A stretch of DNA of 18,506 bases from an uncultured Romboutsia sp. (GTDB taxonomy: Bacteria > Bacillota > Clostridia > Peptostreptococcales > Peptostreptococcaceae), in assembly GCA_937907205.1 (NCBI GenBank), contig CALESE010000092.1:1-18506 (forward strand), written 5' to 3'. Shown one piece after another: positions 1-6,884 of the stretch. Both the position numbers and the translations under genes were made by a program. The notes under the pieces were generated by a model. It was given only the letters and a program-made list of their open reading frames with translations, did not search any database and was not told where the DNA came from. Each line of letters starts with the position of its first letter. The first letter of the stretch is position 1.

Positions 1-355
1 CTTGTTTTAATATAATATAAACACCTAGTAATGAAGATATAAAAACTTGAATTTTTTCAGGAAATAAAAATAATAATATAGACCCACCAATAAAACTGAT
101 TTGAAGTAATCTAAAAGGTCTAATTTCTTCCTTAGATGCATATCTTTTAAGTTCAACAATGTTATTTTTGTAGTTTAGATATGCAAAAAATATAAGCAAT
201 ATACTTATTGAGAAAGATACTACTTTTATACCTATATATTTATTAAAAAAAGAATATGCTCCAAAACATAAAAGTAATAATCCCATTACCATAAATTTAC
301 TTTGGTTTTCTTTCTTATAAATATTATCAAAATTAATATTAAAAAGCTTAATCAT
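1..355 (-). CDS. Partial small membrane protein, unknown family (3' end outside window)
   Basis: An open frame runs from an ATG at 355 leftwards off the window edge (118 codons visible, no stop). The start is supported by a GAGGTGA ribosome binding site at about 361-367. The visible protein has a short hydrophilic N-terminus, two closely spaced hydrophobic segments (about residues 22-37 and 43-58), a basic/acidic loop around residues 60-82 and two more hydrophobic stretches (about 86-98 and 102-115). It therefore looks like an integral membrane protein with about four helices or more. The pattern resembles small HdeD/DUF308-like proteins, but I cannot assign a family. It is divergent from the transporter gene at 563, with a very AT-rich gap of about 200 bp between them. 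No function is claimed. Confidence 0.7.
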   Translation of the reverse strand, partial: MIKLFNINFDNIYKKENQSKFMVMGLLLLCFGAYSFFNKYIGIKVVSFSISILLIFFAYLNYKNNIVELKRYASKEEIRPFRLLQISFIGGSILLFLFPEKIQVFISSLLGVYIILKQ

Positions 356-562
356 AAATATCACCTCTAAATTTTAAATAAATATAATGAAATTATAACA
401 AAAATAAATATATACAATCTATATAAAATTTAAATAAATTGATAGAGTTAGTTTTATATGTTATATTTTATATAAATAAAATTTTATGCTTATCCTTATT
501 TGTGTAATTAAGAAATAATTATAATCATATGATTTATTATAGATACACAAAGGAGGATAAAT

Positions 563-991
563 ATGAAGGGTATAAGTTCAGTAATATATGCAATACTAGC
601 AGGAGGATCAACGTCACTAGAAGCTTTTGTAAATGGAGAACTTGGAAAAAGTACTACACCTTTAATTGCTACATTTATAAGCTTAATTGTAGGAAGTATA
701 TTTTTTTTAATAAGTATATTAGTAAGTGGCGAATTTAAATCTTTATTAAATTTAAATAGTATAAGTCCTAAGTTATTACTAGGAGGGCTTTTAGGTGGTT
801 TAGTAATATACTTTACAGTAAGGTCTATACCATTTTTAGGTGTTTCTAAAACATTAACACTAATAGTAGTATCTCAAATGATAGTAGGATTTTTTATTGA
901 TAGATTTATTTTAGGACAAGAACAACTACATTTATATAAAATTGTAGGAGTATTATTATTATTTATAGGCACATTTTTTATACTGAATTAA
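563..991 (+). CDS. DMT-superfamily transporter, YdcZ/DUF606 family
   Basis: This 142-residue protein is almost entirely hydrophobic. It has about five membrane segments with the glycine-rich helix packing typical of the YdcZ (DUF606) branch of the drug/metabolite transporter superfamily. Visible landmarks are an N-terminal AGGSTSLEAFVNGELG stretch, which matches the family's N-terminal polar/glycine motif, and a middle LGGLLGGLVIYFTV helix. The length is right for the half-size DUF606 proteins (about 140-150 residues), which are thought to work as dimers. The substrate is unknown. The start is the ATG directly after an AGGAGG site at 551-556. A perfect -10 hexamer (TATAAT, 520-525) lies upstream without a good -35. 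The gene ends about 37 bp before the next gene, with no terminator between them, so co-transcription with the Dph6-like gene is likely. Confidence 0.85.
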   Translation: MKGISSVIYAILAGGSTSLEAFVNGELGKSTTPLIATFISLIVGSIFFLISILVSGEFKSLLNLNSISPKLLLGGLLGGLVIYFTVRSIPFLGVSKTLTLIVVSQMIVGFFIDRFILGQEQLHLYKIVGVLLLFIGTFFILN

Positions 992-1028
992 TATATATTT
1001 AAACTAAAGATATTTGGAGGAATAGAAC

Positions 1029-1679
1029 TTGGAAAATAAAAAGTTTGTAATGTCATTTAGTGGAGGTAAAGATAGTACTTTAGCTTTATATAAAATGATA
1101 AAAAGTGGATATAAGCCAGTAGCACTTTTGACAACTGTACAAAAGGAAAAAGGTAAATCATGGACTCATGGATTAAATTATAAATTTCTTGATAAAATAA
1201 GTGATAGTCTAGGAATACCACTTCTAAAATCACAATGTGAAGCACATAATTATGAAAAAATATTTGAAGAAACTCTTTTAATAGCTAAAAAAATGGGAGC
1301 TAATATATGTGCTTTTGGAGATATAGATATAGAAGATCATAAAAAATGGGGACTAGATAGATGTAAAAATACTAATATGGAAGCTAAATTTCCTCTTTGG
1401 CAAGGTAATAGAGAAGAGTTAGTATATGAGTTTATAGATAGCGGATTTAAAACAGTTATAAATAAAGTAAATTTAAATAATTTAAGTGAAGAATTTTTAG
1501 GGAAAATACTTACTAAAGAAGTTATATATGATATAAAGAAAAGTGGATCAGATCCATGTGGAGAAAATGGTGAGTATCATACTTTTGTTTTTGATGGTCC
1601 TATTTTTAAATATAAAATAAAATTTGATATTGAAAATATAAGTATTGATAATGGATATGGACATTTAAATATAAAATAA
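1029..1679 (+). CDS. Dph6/MJ0570-type adenine nucleotide alpha hydrolase (ATP pyrophosphatase)
   Basis: The 216-residue protein starts at a TTG with a GGAGG site at 1016-1020. Residues 10-17 carry the PP-loop SFSGGKDST, which binds ATP and transfers AMP in the HUP/ATP-pyrophosphatase fold. Near the C-terminus the signature SGSDPCGENGEYHTFVFDGP is diagnostic of the diphthine-ammonia ligase (Dph6) family. In eukaryotes and archaea the enzyme amidates diphthine on elongation factor 2. Bacteria lack diphthamide, so the bacterial paralogue must have another, unestablished substrate. The length is typical of the single-domain form. It is probably transcribed with the upstream YdcZ transporter and ends directly in a long bidirectional terminator hairpin. 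The family call is secure but the physiological reaction is not. Confidence 0.85.
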   Translation: MENKKFVMSFSGGKDSTLALYKMIKSGYKPVALLTTVQKEKGKSWTHGLNYKFLDKISDSLGIPLLKSQCEAHNYEKIFEETLLIAKKMGANICAFGDIDIEDHKKWGLDRCKNTNMEAKFPLWQGNREELVYEFIDSGFKTVINKVNLNNLSEEFLGKILTKEVIYDIKKSGSDPCGENGEYHTFVFDGPIFKYKIKFDIENISIDNGYGHLNIK

Positions 1680-1710
1680 AAGAAGCTTTTAGCTTCTTTT
1701 ATTTTATATT
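1668..1710. terminator. Bidirectional terminator between dph6-like gene and small minus-strand gene
   Basis: Arms 1668-1687 and 1691-1710 form a perfect 20-bp inverted repeat around a TTT loop. The core is AGAAGCT/AGCTTCT, flanked by A-rich and T-rich sequence on the two sides. The T-tract follows the core in either direction, so it can end the plus-strand dph6-like transcript and the convergent minus-strand small gene. It overlaps the last codons of the former and abuts the stop codon of the latter. Confidence 0.85.
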
Positions 1711-1843
1711 AAGCGTTATCTTTCTCCCATGCAATTATTACAAAGTCTTTTCCTGTTTCATTTTTTAATTGAATCTCAGCTTGTTTTATAGCTTCTTCTT
1801 CTTTAGCAGTAATATTAGCTATATGAAAATTATTGTTTTCCAT
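1709..1843 (-). CDS. Small 44-residue protein, unknown function
   Basis: An ATG at 1843 is preceded by an excellent AAAGGAGG site (about 1849-1856). It opens a 44-codon frame that closes with TAA inside the shared terminator. The protein starts MENNNFHIANIT. It is charged in the middle (KEEEAIKQAEIQLKN, a likely amphipathic helix) and ends with a hydrophobic strand and tryptophan (KDFVIIAWEKDNA). It has no membrane segment, signal or cysteines. The strong ribosome binding site, spacing and terminator make this a genuine gene despite its size. I recognise no domain. It stands alone between convergent and tandem neighbours, and its function is unknown. Confidence 0.8.
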   Translation of the reverse strand: MENNNFHIANITAKEEEAIKQAEIQLKNETGKDFVIIAWEKDNA

Positions 1844-1877
1844 GATTTCCTCCTTTAAAAGTTAATTTATATATATT

Positions 1878-1957
1878 ATTTACAAATTTCCTTTAAATTA
1901 TTAAAGATAATACTGTAAATTTACTTTTATATAGGTTTATAATAGAAATTTGTAAAT
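1878..1957. repeat. 13-bp perfect inverted repeat upstream of the small gene
   Basis: ATTTACAAATTTC (1878-1890) is repeated in inverse as GAAATTTGTAAAT (1945-1957), with a third palindrome GTAAATTTAC (1915-1924) between them. The set lies 35-115 bp upstream of the minus-strand small gene start, in its promoter region. It could be an operator array or leader structure, but in such AT-rich DNA it may be partly chance. The rest of 1844-2093 shows no gene. Confidence 0.4.
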
Positions 1958-1985
1958 TAAAATGTAACAAAATATAGAAAAAAAT

Positions 1986-2031
1986 CATAAAAATAAATAT
2001 ATAGATTTTTATCTATATATTTATTTTTATG
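1986..2031 (-). terminator. Second AT-rich hairpin downstream of the metallohydrolase gene
   Basis: A perfect 21-bp inverted repeat (1986-2006 / 2011-2031) has a 4-base loop. Read on the minus strand it is followed by ATTTTTTT (about 1977-1985), so it may act as a back-up terminator behind the one at 2094-2150. On the plus strand no T-run follows. It is composed almost only of A and T. Confidence 0.5.
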
Positions 2032-2093
2032 TGTTAAGGCTTAAATTAGATCGGGAAAAATAATTCAAAATGGGAAATTAATATAAGTTTGGA

Positions 2094-2150
2094 ATATGGA
2101 TAAAATAAAATGATGGAAGTTAACCTTCCATCATTTTATTTTATCCATAT
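2094..2150 (-). terminator. Terminator overlapping the 3' end of the metallohydrolase gene
   Basis: A perfect 26-bp inverted repeat (2094-2119 / 2125-2150) has a 5-base loop. The GC-richer inner part is GATGGAAG/CTTCCATC and the outer part is T-rich. The gene's stop codon (2136-2138) lies inside the arm, so the last codons of the protein are encoded by the stem. Confidence 0.85.
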
Positions 2151-3554
2151 AGGAGCAGTAACAGAAACTTTATTATTATTTTGTATTACTTTTACATAAT
2201 AAAATTTATTTTTTGTAGGCTTTATATTAAACTCTAGTTTAGCTAAATTTGAATTAAAATCTTTTTGACGTATTATTTCCCCATTATTACTTATAACTTG
2301 AATTTTTTTTATTTTGTCGTTATAGTCATTATCTATTGCGCATATCGAAAAATTTAATTTAGTAGAATTAGTAATAGTTGAACCTAAAGGGAGTTCATTA
2401 ATAGAGTAATCTATTCTAATATTTTTATCTTGAGTAGCATAAACTCTCATTTTTTTTAGTGAATCATACAAAGAATCTTTATTTAGGCATGTAGATAAAA
2501 CAACTGTCCTAAACTCATTAGCTACTCCAAAGTCAACTTTATGATTATCTTGATTGGCAGTAGGTGCAACATGCCATCCATTGTCTAAAGCTATCTGATA
2601 TTTATCAAATGATAAAATATTTTTAGAGTTATCCTTATTATAACCATTACAAACTTCAATTAGTGAAATAATTTCATCAGCTGATTTTGAATATTTTAAA
2701 TTATTGAAATCTCCAAATTTATCTCCAGGATGATTAAATTGTCCGATAAGGTTATCTTGTTCTGATATTAATTTATAAAAATTGTCTAAATTCATATTAT
2801 CTAAATTAGTAGATACAAAACCATCTGAATTAAAAATATTTATATGGCCAATTTTATTTTCCACATTGAATGGATAAGTCATTTCAAATCCATTTAAAGC
2901 TATAAATTCATTTTTTGAAGTAAACTTGTCTTTGCATTTTATAAGGTTAGTCCACTTACTACTATAAGATCCATTATTAATATTACACTTAATATCATTA
3001 TCAAGTAAATTAGAATGTTCTGTTATAGCAAAAAAATCTAAATCAGCTTTATATTTAGCCATGTAGTAAGCATCATCATAAGTGCCATGACCATCACTTG
3101 CACTAGTATGAGAATGAAGCAATCCATAGTAATGATTGTATATAGGTGTACCAACAGTAAAATACCATTCAAAATCAGTTTTATTTTTATTTATATCACA
3201 AACTTCAAGTCTTACAATTTGATTACCTCTACTAAATTTTTTATCAGGGATATAAGTTATTTTATTATTTTTTATATTGCATTTATTAGTTACATCTTTA
3301 TAGTTTACATATAGCTTTATAGAATAAGTATCAATAGAATTTTCATCAGAATAAGAAATTTTTATAGTTGGCTTACTAACTATATATTGTTGGTACTTAT
3401 CAGGAGATATATTTTCTATAATAGGATCTTTAGTATCTTTTTCATCAACTAAAGTTGCAGCATTTAAAGATATTTCTTTTTTATTATTGTAAATATTATA
3501 AAAAGATAAAATAAAAATAAATGAAAGAATAATCATAACTTTTTTTAGAAACAT
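2136..3554 (-). CDS. Secreted CehA/McbA-family metallohydrolase (PHP superfamily)
   Basis: The 472-residue protein begins with a lysine pair and a hydrophobic stretch (about residues 5-22) followed by NAATLV, so it is probably exported. Residues about 40-135 look like an all-beta, Ig-like domain. The PHP-type metallohydrolase core starts at residue about 143 with GLLHSHTSASDGHGT (H147, H149, D154). It continues with FFAITEHSN (E179, H180), a central QFNHPGDK motif and the C-terminal GWHVAPTANQDNHK (D336, H338). These are the metal-ligand blocks of the CehA/McbA branch, whose known members hydrolyse phosphoesters or carbamate-type bonds. A second beta-rich segment (about 385-472) follows. The substrate cannot be told; an extracellular phosphoesterase is a fair guess. 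It is transcribed alone and ends in a strong hairpin. Confidence 0.8.
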   Translation of the reverse strand: MFLKKVMIILSFIFILSFYNIYNNKKEISLNAATLVDEKDTKDPIIENISPDKYQQYIVSKPTIKISYSDENSIDTYSIKLYVNYKDVTNKCNIKNNKITYIPDKKFSRGNQIVRLEVCDINKNKTDFEWYFTVGTPIYNHYYGLLHSHTSASDGHGTYDDAYYMAKYKADLDFFAITEHSNLLDNDIKCNINNGSYSSKWTNLIKCKDKFTSKNEFIALNGFEMTYPFNVENKIGHINIFNSDGFVSTNLDNMNLDNFYKLISEQDNLIGQFNHPGDKFGDFNNLKYSKSADEIISLIEVCNGYNKDNSKNILSFDKYQIALDNGWHVAPTANQDNHKVDFGVANEFRTVVLSTCLNKDSLYDSLKKMRVYATQDKNIRIDYSINELPLGSTITNSTKLNFSICAIDNDYNDKIKKIQVISNNGEIIRQKDFNSNLAKLEFNIKPTKNKFYYVKVIQNNNKVSVTAPIWIK

Positions 3555-3681
3555 AAAATCAGTCCTTTATACTTAAATTAATAATATTTATCTTATGTAT
3601 TTTTTTAGTGTACATACATGAAATTATAGGCTACTTTAATATAATTTACTAAAGTTTAAAATTCATCTTAGGAGGAAGGTT

Positions 3682-4182
3682 ATGAGGGTAGATGCAGTTG
3701 ATATAAAGTTAAATAAAAAAGATGCTATGAAATATTTTATAAACAAGGTACCTTTAATGAGTAGAGTAGTTCAGTTTAACAATAGTCCCAAAGGAATACA
3801 TATAGAATACATAGAATTTAAAGTTATAAGTTATCAAATAATAACAAAAATAAAAGGAAACAATTTATTTAGGCAAAAGTCCCAAATTAATAAATTTATA
3901 ATGTTAATAAATACATATAATGGATGCTCTAAATATATAGAAAACATTCCTACAACGTCAAAGAAGTACATATCTAAAAGCTATATCAAAGAAAATAAAT
4001 TAAATGAAGAAGATGTAGTATACAATACAAAAAATGAAATTATATCATACTTAAAAGAAAACTCTAAATACAATATAGATAAATTAAATATTCAAGATAT
4101 AAATATATTAGATATAAAAAGTATATATAAGCCATATTGGGTAGCAAATTACAAAGGAAAAAATATACTAATTGATGCATAA
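3682..4182 (+). CDS. Hypothetical 166-residue basic protein
   Basis: The start is an ATG following a strong TTAGGAGGA site at 3669-3675. A perfect TATAAT (3640-3645) lies 37 bp upstream, but no clear -35 is seen. The protein is soluble, lysine- and isoleucine-rich and without signal or membrane segments. It ends in a PYWVANYKGKNILIDA block that resembles the C-terminal strand pair seen in small clostridial proteins of unknown function. No catalytic motif is visible. It is monocistronic, divergent from the metallohydrolase gene and convergent with pdaA. I do not recognise the family. Confidence 0.7.
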   Translation: MRVDAVDIKLNKKDAMKYFINKVPLMSRVVQFNNSPKGIHIEYIEFKVISYQIITKIKGNNLFRQKSQINKFIMLINTYNGCSKYIENIPTTSKKYISKSYIKENKLNEEDVVYNTKNEIISYLKENSKYNIDKLNIQDINILDIKSIYKPYWVANYKGKNILIDA

Positions 4183-4184
4183 AT

Positions 4185-4230
4185 AAAAAGATATAAAGTA
4201 AATAAACTTTACTTTATATCTTTTTTATTA
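4185..4230. terminator. Bidirectional terminator between the 166-residue gene and pdaA
   Basis: A perfect 18-bp stem (4185-4202 / 4208-4225) has a 5-base loop. It has a T-run on the right side and an A-run on the left, so it can serve both convergent genes. Confidence 0.8.
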
Positions 4231-4267
4231 TAATTTTTACAATATATAATTTAGGTTTAAATTTTAT

Positions 4268-5095
4268 TTAACTAGATTTTTTTGTAAGATAATCTAAGGT
4301 TTCTAGCTTATAACCTTCTTCTTCCCAATGAGTTATAACTTCATCTAATATTTCTGTATTTGTTTTAGAATTTGGATGAAGCAACACTATAGCTCCAGGA
4401 TGAGTTCTAGTATATATTTTATCTTTTGCAAACTCATGGGTAGGTTGTTTATCATTGTACCAGTCTACATAAGCAAAGCTCCAAAATACTGAACTATATC
4501 CTAAATCTTGAGTGTATTTTAATGATTGTTCACTAAATTTACCCATAGGAGGTCTAAAATATTTAGGCATTTCTTTTCCCGTAACTTCTTTGTAAGTTTT
4601 TTCAACACTTAGAATTTCTTCTTTAAATTTTTCAAAATCAGTTATGGTTGCCATAGAAGGATGAGACTTAGAATGATTACATACTAAATGACCTTCTTTT
4701 TCCATTCTTTTAACTAACTCAGGGTTATTTTTTATATAGCTTTCCACAACGAAGAAATGAGCTTTAGCATTATGCTTTTTTAATGTGTTTAATATACTTT
4801 CAGTAGTTCCATTTTCATATCCTGCATCAAATGTTAAATAAATTACTTTTTCATTTGGATCGCCTACATAATAAGAGCTATATTTATTAAAAAAGTTAGC
4901 TTCTTTTATCGGCTCGGGTTGTTTTCCGTCATTTCTAGGGTTAAAATACCAATTATACTCTTGAGTGCTAACATTTGGGTCTGATATGTGAGCTTTAGTT
5001 TTATTTAGCATATAAAAATTGGTACTAACCAAGATTCCAAATACAAATACAAAAAATCCTATTATAAAAAAAGTTCTATAACTGTGTTTATTCAT
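4268..5095 (-). CDS. pdaA: PdaA-type polysaccharide deacetylase (muramic delta-lactam synthesis in spore cortex)
   Basis: The 275-residue protein has one N-terminal membrane anchor or signal (residues 8-27) and a NodB-type carbohydrate esterase 4 domain from about residue 84. Motifs in order are TFDAGYENG (D90), HSKSHPS (metal ligands H141 and H145), RPPMGKFSE (R181) and LLHPNS (H240). In ordinary CE4 enzymes the first motif is TFDDG. The change of the second Asp, followed by GYENG, is the PdaA signature. PdaA removes the acetyl group from N-acetylmuramic acid residues stripped of their peptide, a step towards the muramic delta-lactam needed for cortex lysis at germination. The start is an ATG after a CGAGGTGA site at about 5099-5106. 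It supports a spore-forming host. It is transcribed alone; no sporulation promoter could be assigned with confidence. Confidence 0.88.
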   Translation of the reverse strand: MNKHSYRTFFIIGFFVFVFGILVSTNFYMLNKTKAHISDPNVSTQEYNWYFNPRNDGKQPEPIKEANFFNKYSSYYVGDPNEKVIYLTFDAGYENGTTESILNTLKKHNAKAHFFVVESYIKNNPELVKRMEKEGHLVCNHSKSHPSMATITDFEKFKEEILSVEKTYKEVTGKEMPKYFRPPMGKFSEQSLKYTQDLGYSSVFWSFAYVDWYNDKQPTHEFAKDKIYTRTHPGAIVLLHPNSKTNTEILDEVITHWEEEGYKLETLDYLTKKSS

Positions 5096-5255
5096 AATGT
5101 CACCTCGAGTAAATTTAAATGATTAGTCTAAATATATTTTCTATAATAAAACTGAAATTATTCACTTTATTTAAAATCATGTTTTTACTTTTTGGACAAA
5201 AATATTTTATAATATTTAAAGGATAACTTTAAATGCATCTGAAAGGATAAAAAAT

Positions 5256-6884
5256 ATGACTAAAAAAAATCATAGTATACATAATAATTTAATAAGTCTT
5301 TTGGATAATATTATATACTTAAATATAAAAACAAGTGGAATTAATCCTATTGAAGATAAAATATTAGAAATAAGTGCAATAAAAATAAAAAATAATAAGA
5401 TAGATGTTTTTAATAAAGATAATTTAAGAAAATATAGTAGTCTAGTTGATATAAAAGATGAGTTAGTAAAATTTTTAGGAAAAGAAATTATTATATGCCA
5501 TAATTCATTTTTTATAAAAGGATTTATTGATTATAATATACCTCAAATAAAAAATAAATTTATTGATTCGATGGAACTTGCAATTATGTTAGAACCATAT
5601 CATAAGGAATATAGTTTACAGTATTTAAAAGAGGTATTATTATATGAAAGAGAAAATATAGAAAATAAAGCAATATATAGCTGTATAGATAATATAAAGA
5701 TTGTAAATGCACTTCTTATAAGACTTAGAGAAAAAGAATCTGCTACATTAGAGCCATTAACTTTCAAAATAAATACATATCTAAATAATTATAATTTAAG
5801 TAAATGGGAATGGGCTAATCTTATAGATAATGCAAATTATAATCAAGATGTAGAATATGTAATATCTATAAATTCAATCAAAATAGATAAAAAATATGAG
5901 AATAATAAAGAAAGATATATTATAAATCAATTAATCAAAAAAGAAAGATGTTATGAAGAACTTCTAAAAGACAAAGATATATGGAAAAGTAAGGAAGGGT
6001 TTATGTATGAATATAGACCTGGTCAGTATGAACTTACAAAGACTATAAGAGAAACTTTAAAAAATAGTGGAAAAACCTATAATATTGCATGTATAGAAGC
6101 CCCAACAGGTATAGGAAAAAGTGTAGGGTATTTATTAAGTGCTATATTAGAAGCAAGAGTTAATAAAAAAAGAATTATAATATCAACAGATACAAAAGAA
6201 TTACAAATTCAATTAATAAATAAAGATATACCGAATGTACTTAGTTCTTTAGGATTAAATAATAAAGTTAGTTATGGATATATAAAAGGAAAAAATAATT
6301 ATATATGTGTAGAAAAATTAGAGCACTATAAAAAGGATTATGAACCTCAAAAAAATAAAAAATTAGAAGTACTATCTATTTTAATTTTAGAAAGGTTAGT
6401 AGAAGATGGATTATATGGAGATATAGAAGAAATAAGTAATGATATAACAAATTATTTTAATATAGATAATCATATAAGATATATAAGTTGTGATCCAAAC
6501 CTATGTAGACCTAAGAAATGTTATAAAAATTGCTTATATAAAAAAAGAGTAGAAGAATTAAAAGATGAAGATATAACAATAATAAATCACTCTCTTTTAG
6601 CAAAATGGCCATATAAAGAAGAAAAGCCACTTGAACATATTATTGTTGATGAAGGTCATAATTTAGCAGAGAAAGGATATGATTTTTTTGCAAGTACTAT
6701 AGAATATAAATTATTAAGCCACTTTTTACAAGAAATATATCCATATGAATATATAAAAACAAGTCCTTTTTATTTTAATCAAAACAACAAAAGACTAGGT
6801 AAAATAAAAGTATTTGATAAATTTTATCATCATGTACATTTTGATAGAGAAATAAAAAATAAGATAAGTAGAAGTATGGCATGA
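5256..6884 (+). CDS. dinG: DinG-family helicase, N-terminal part: degenerate DEDD exonuclease + ATPase motifs + Fe-S cluster
   Basis: The 542-residue product starts at an ATG behind GAAAGGAT. Residues about 18-155 align by eye with the DnaQ/PolC-type exonuclease domain of Gram-positive DinG. Then come the XPD/DinG helicase motifs: Walker A PTGIGKS (283-289), the iron-sulphur cysteines C351, C412, C417, C422 and C426, and the Walker B box DEGH (465-468, DEAH in most relatives). The frame stops at 6882-6884 inside an ATGA overlap. The SAT, motif V and motif VI blocks are in the next frame. Alone this piece lacks the second RecA domain and could not be a helicase. The exonuclease active-site acids are mostly replaced (N23 and K25 for D and E; I for D in the HNxxFD block), so that domain is probably inactive. 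The two halves may form a split enzyme or be the result of a frameshift. Confidence 0.8.
   Translation: MTKKNHSIHNNLISLLDNIIYLNIKTSGINPIEDKILEISAIKIKNNKIDVFNKDNLRKYSSLVDIKDELVKFLGKEIIICHNSFFIKGFIDYNIPQIKNKFIDSMELAIMLEPYHKEYSLQYLKEVLLYERENIENKAIYSCIDNIKIVNALLIRLREKESATLEPLTFKINTYLNNYNLSKWEWANLIDNANYNQDVEYVISINSIKIDKKYENNKERYIINQLIKKERCYEELLKDKDIWKSKEGFMYEYRPGQYELTKTIRETLKNSGKTYNIACIEAPTGIGKSVGYLLSAILEARVNKKRIIISTDTKELQIQLINKDIPNVLSSLGLNNKVSYGYIKGKNNYICVEKLEHYKKDYEPQKNKKLEVLSILILERLVEDGLYGDIEEISNDITNYFNIDNHIRYISCDPNLCRPKKCYKNCLYKKRVEELKDEDITIINHSLLAKWPYKEEKPLEHIIVDEGHNLAEKGYDFFASTIEYKLLSHFLQEIYPYEYIKTSPFYFNQNNKRLGKIKVFDKFYHHVHFDREIKNKISRSMA

Noticed and set aside
529..738. Plus-strand frame overlapping the YdcZ gene
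   Set aside because: It has no family resemblance and its start precedes the real ribosome binding site; the YdcZ frame explains the region.
6851..6884. Programmed -1 frameshift in the helicase gene
   Set aside because: The A-run at 6854-6859 lies upstream of a TAG in the target frame, and no slippery heptamer occurs in the permitted window 6872-6884.
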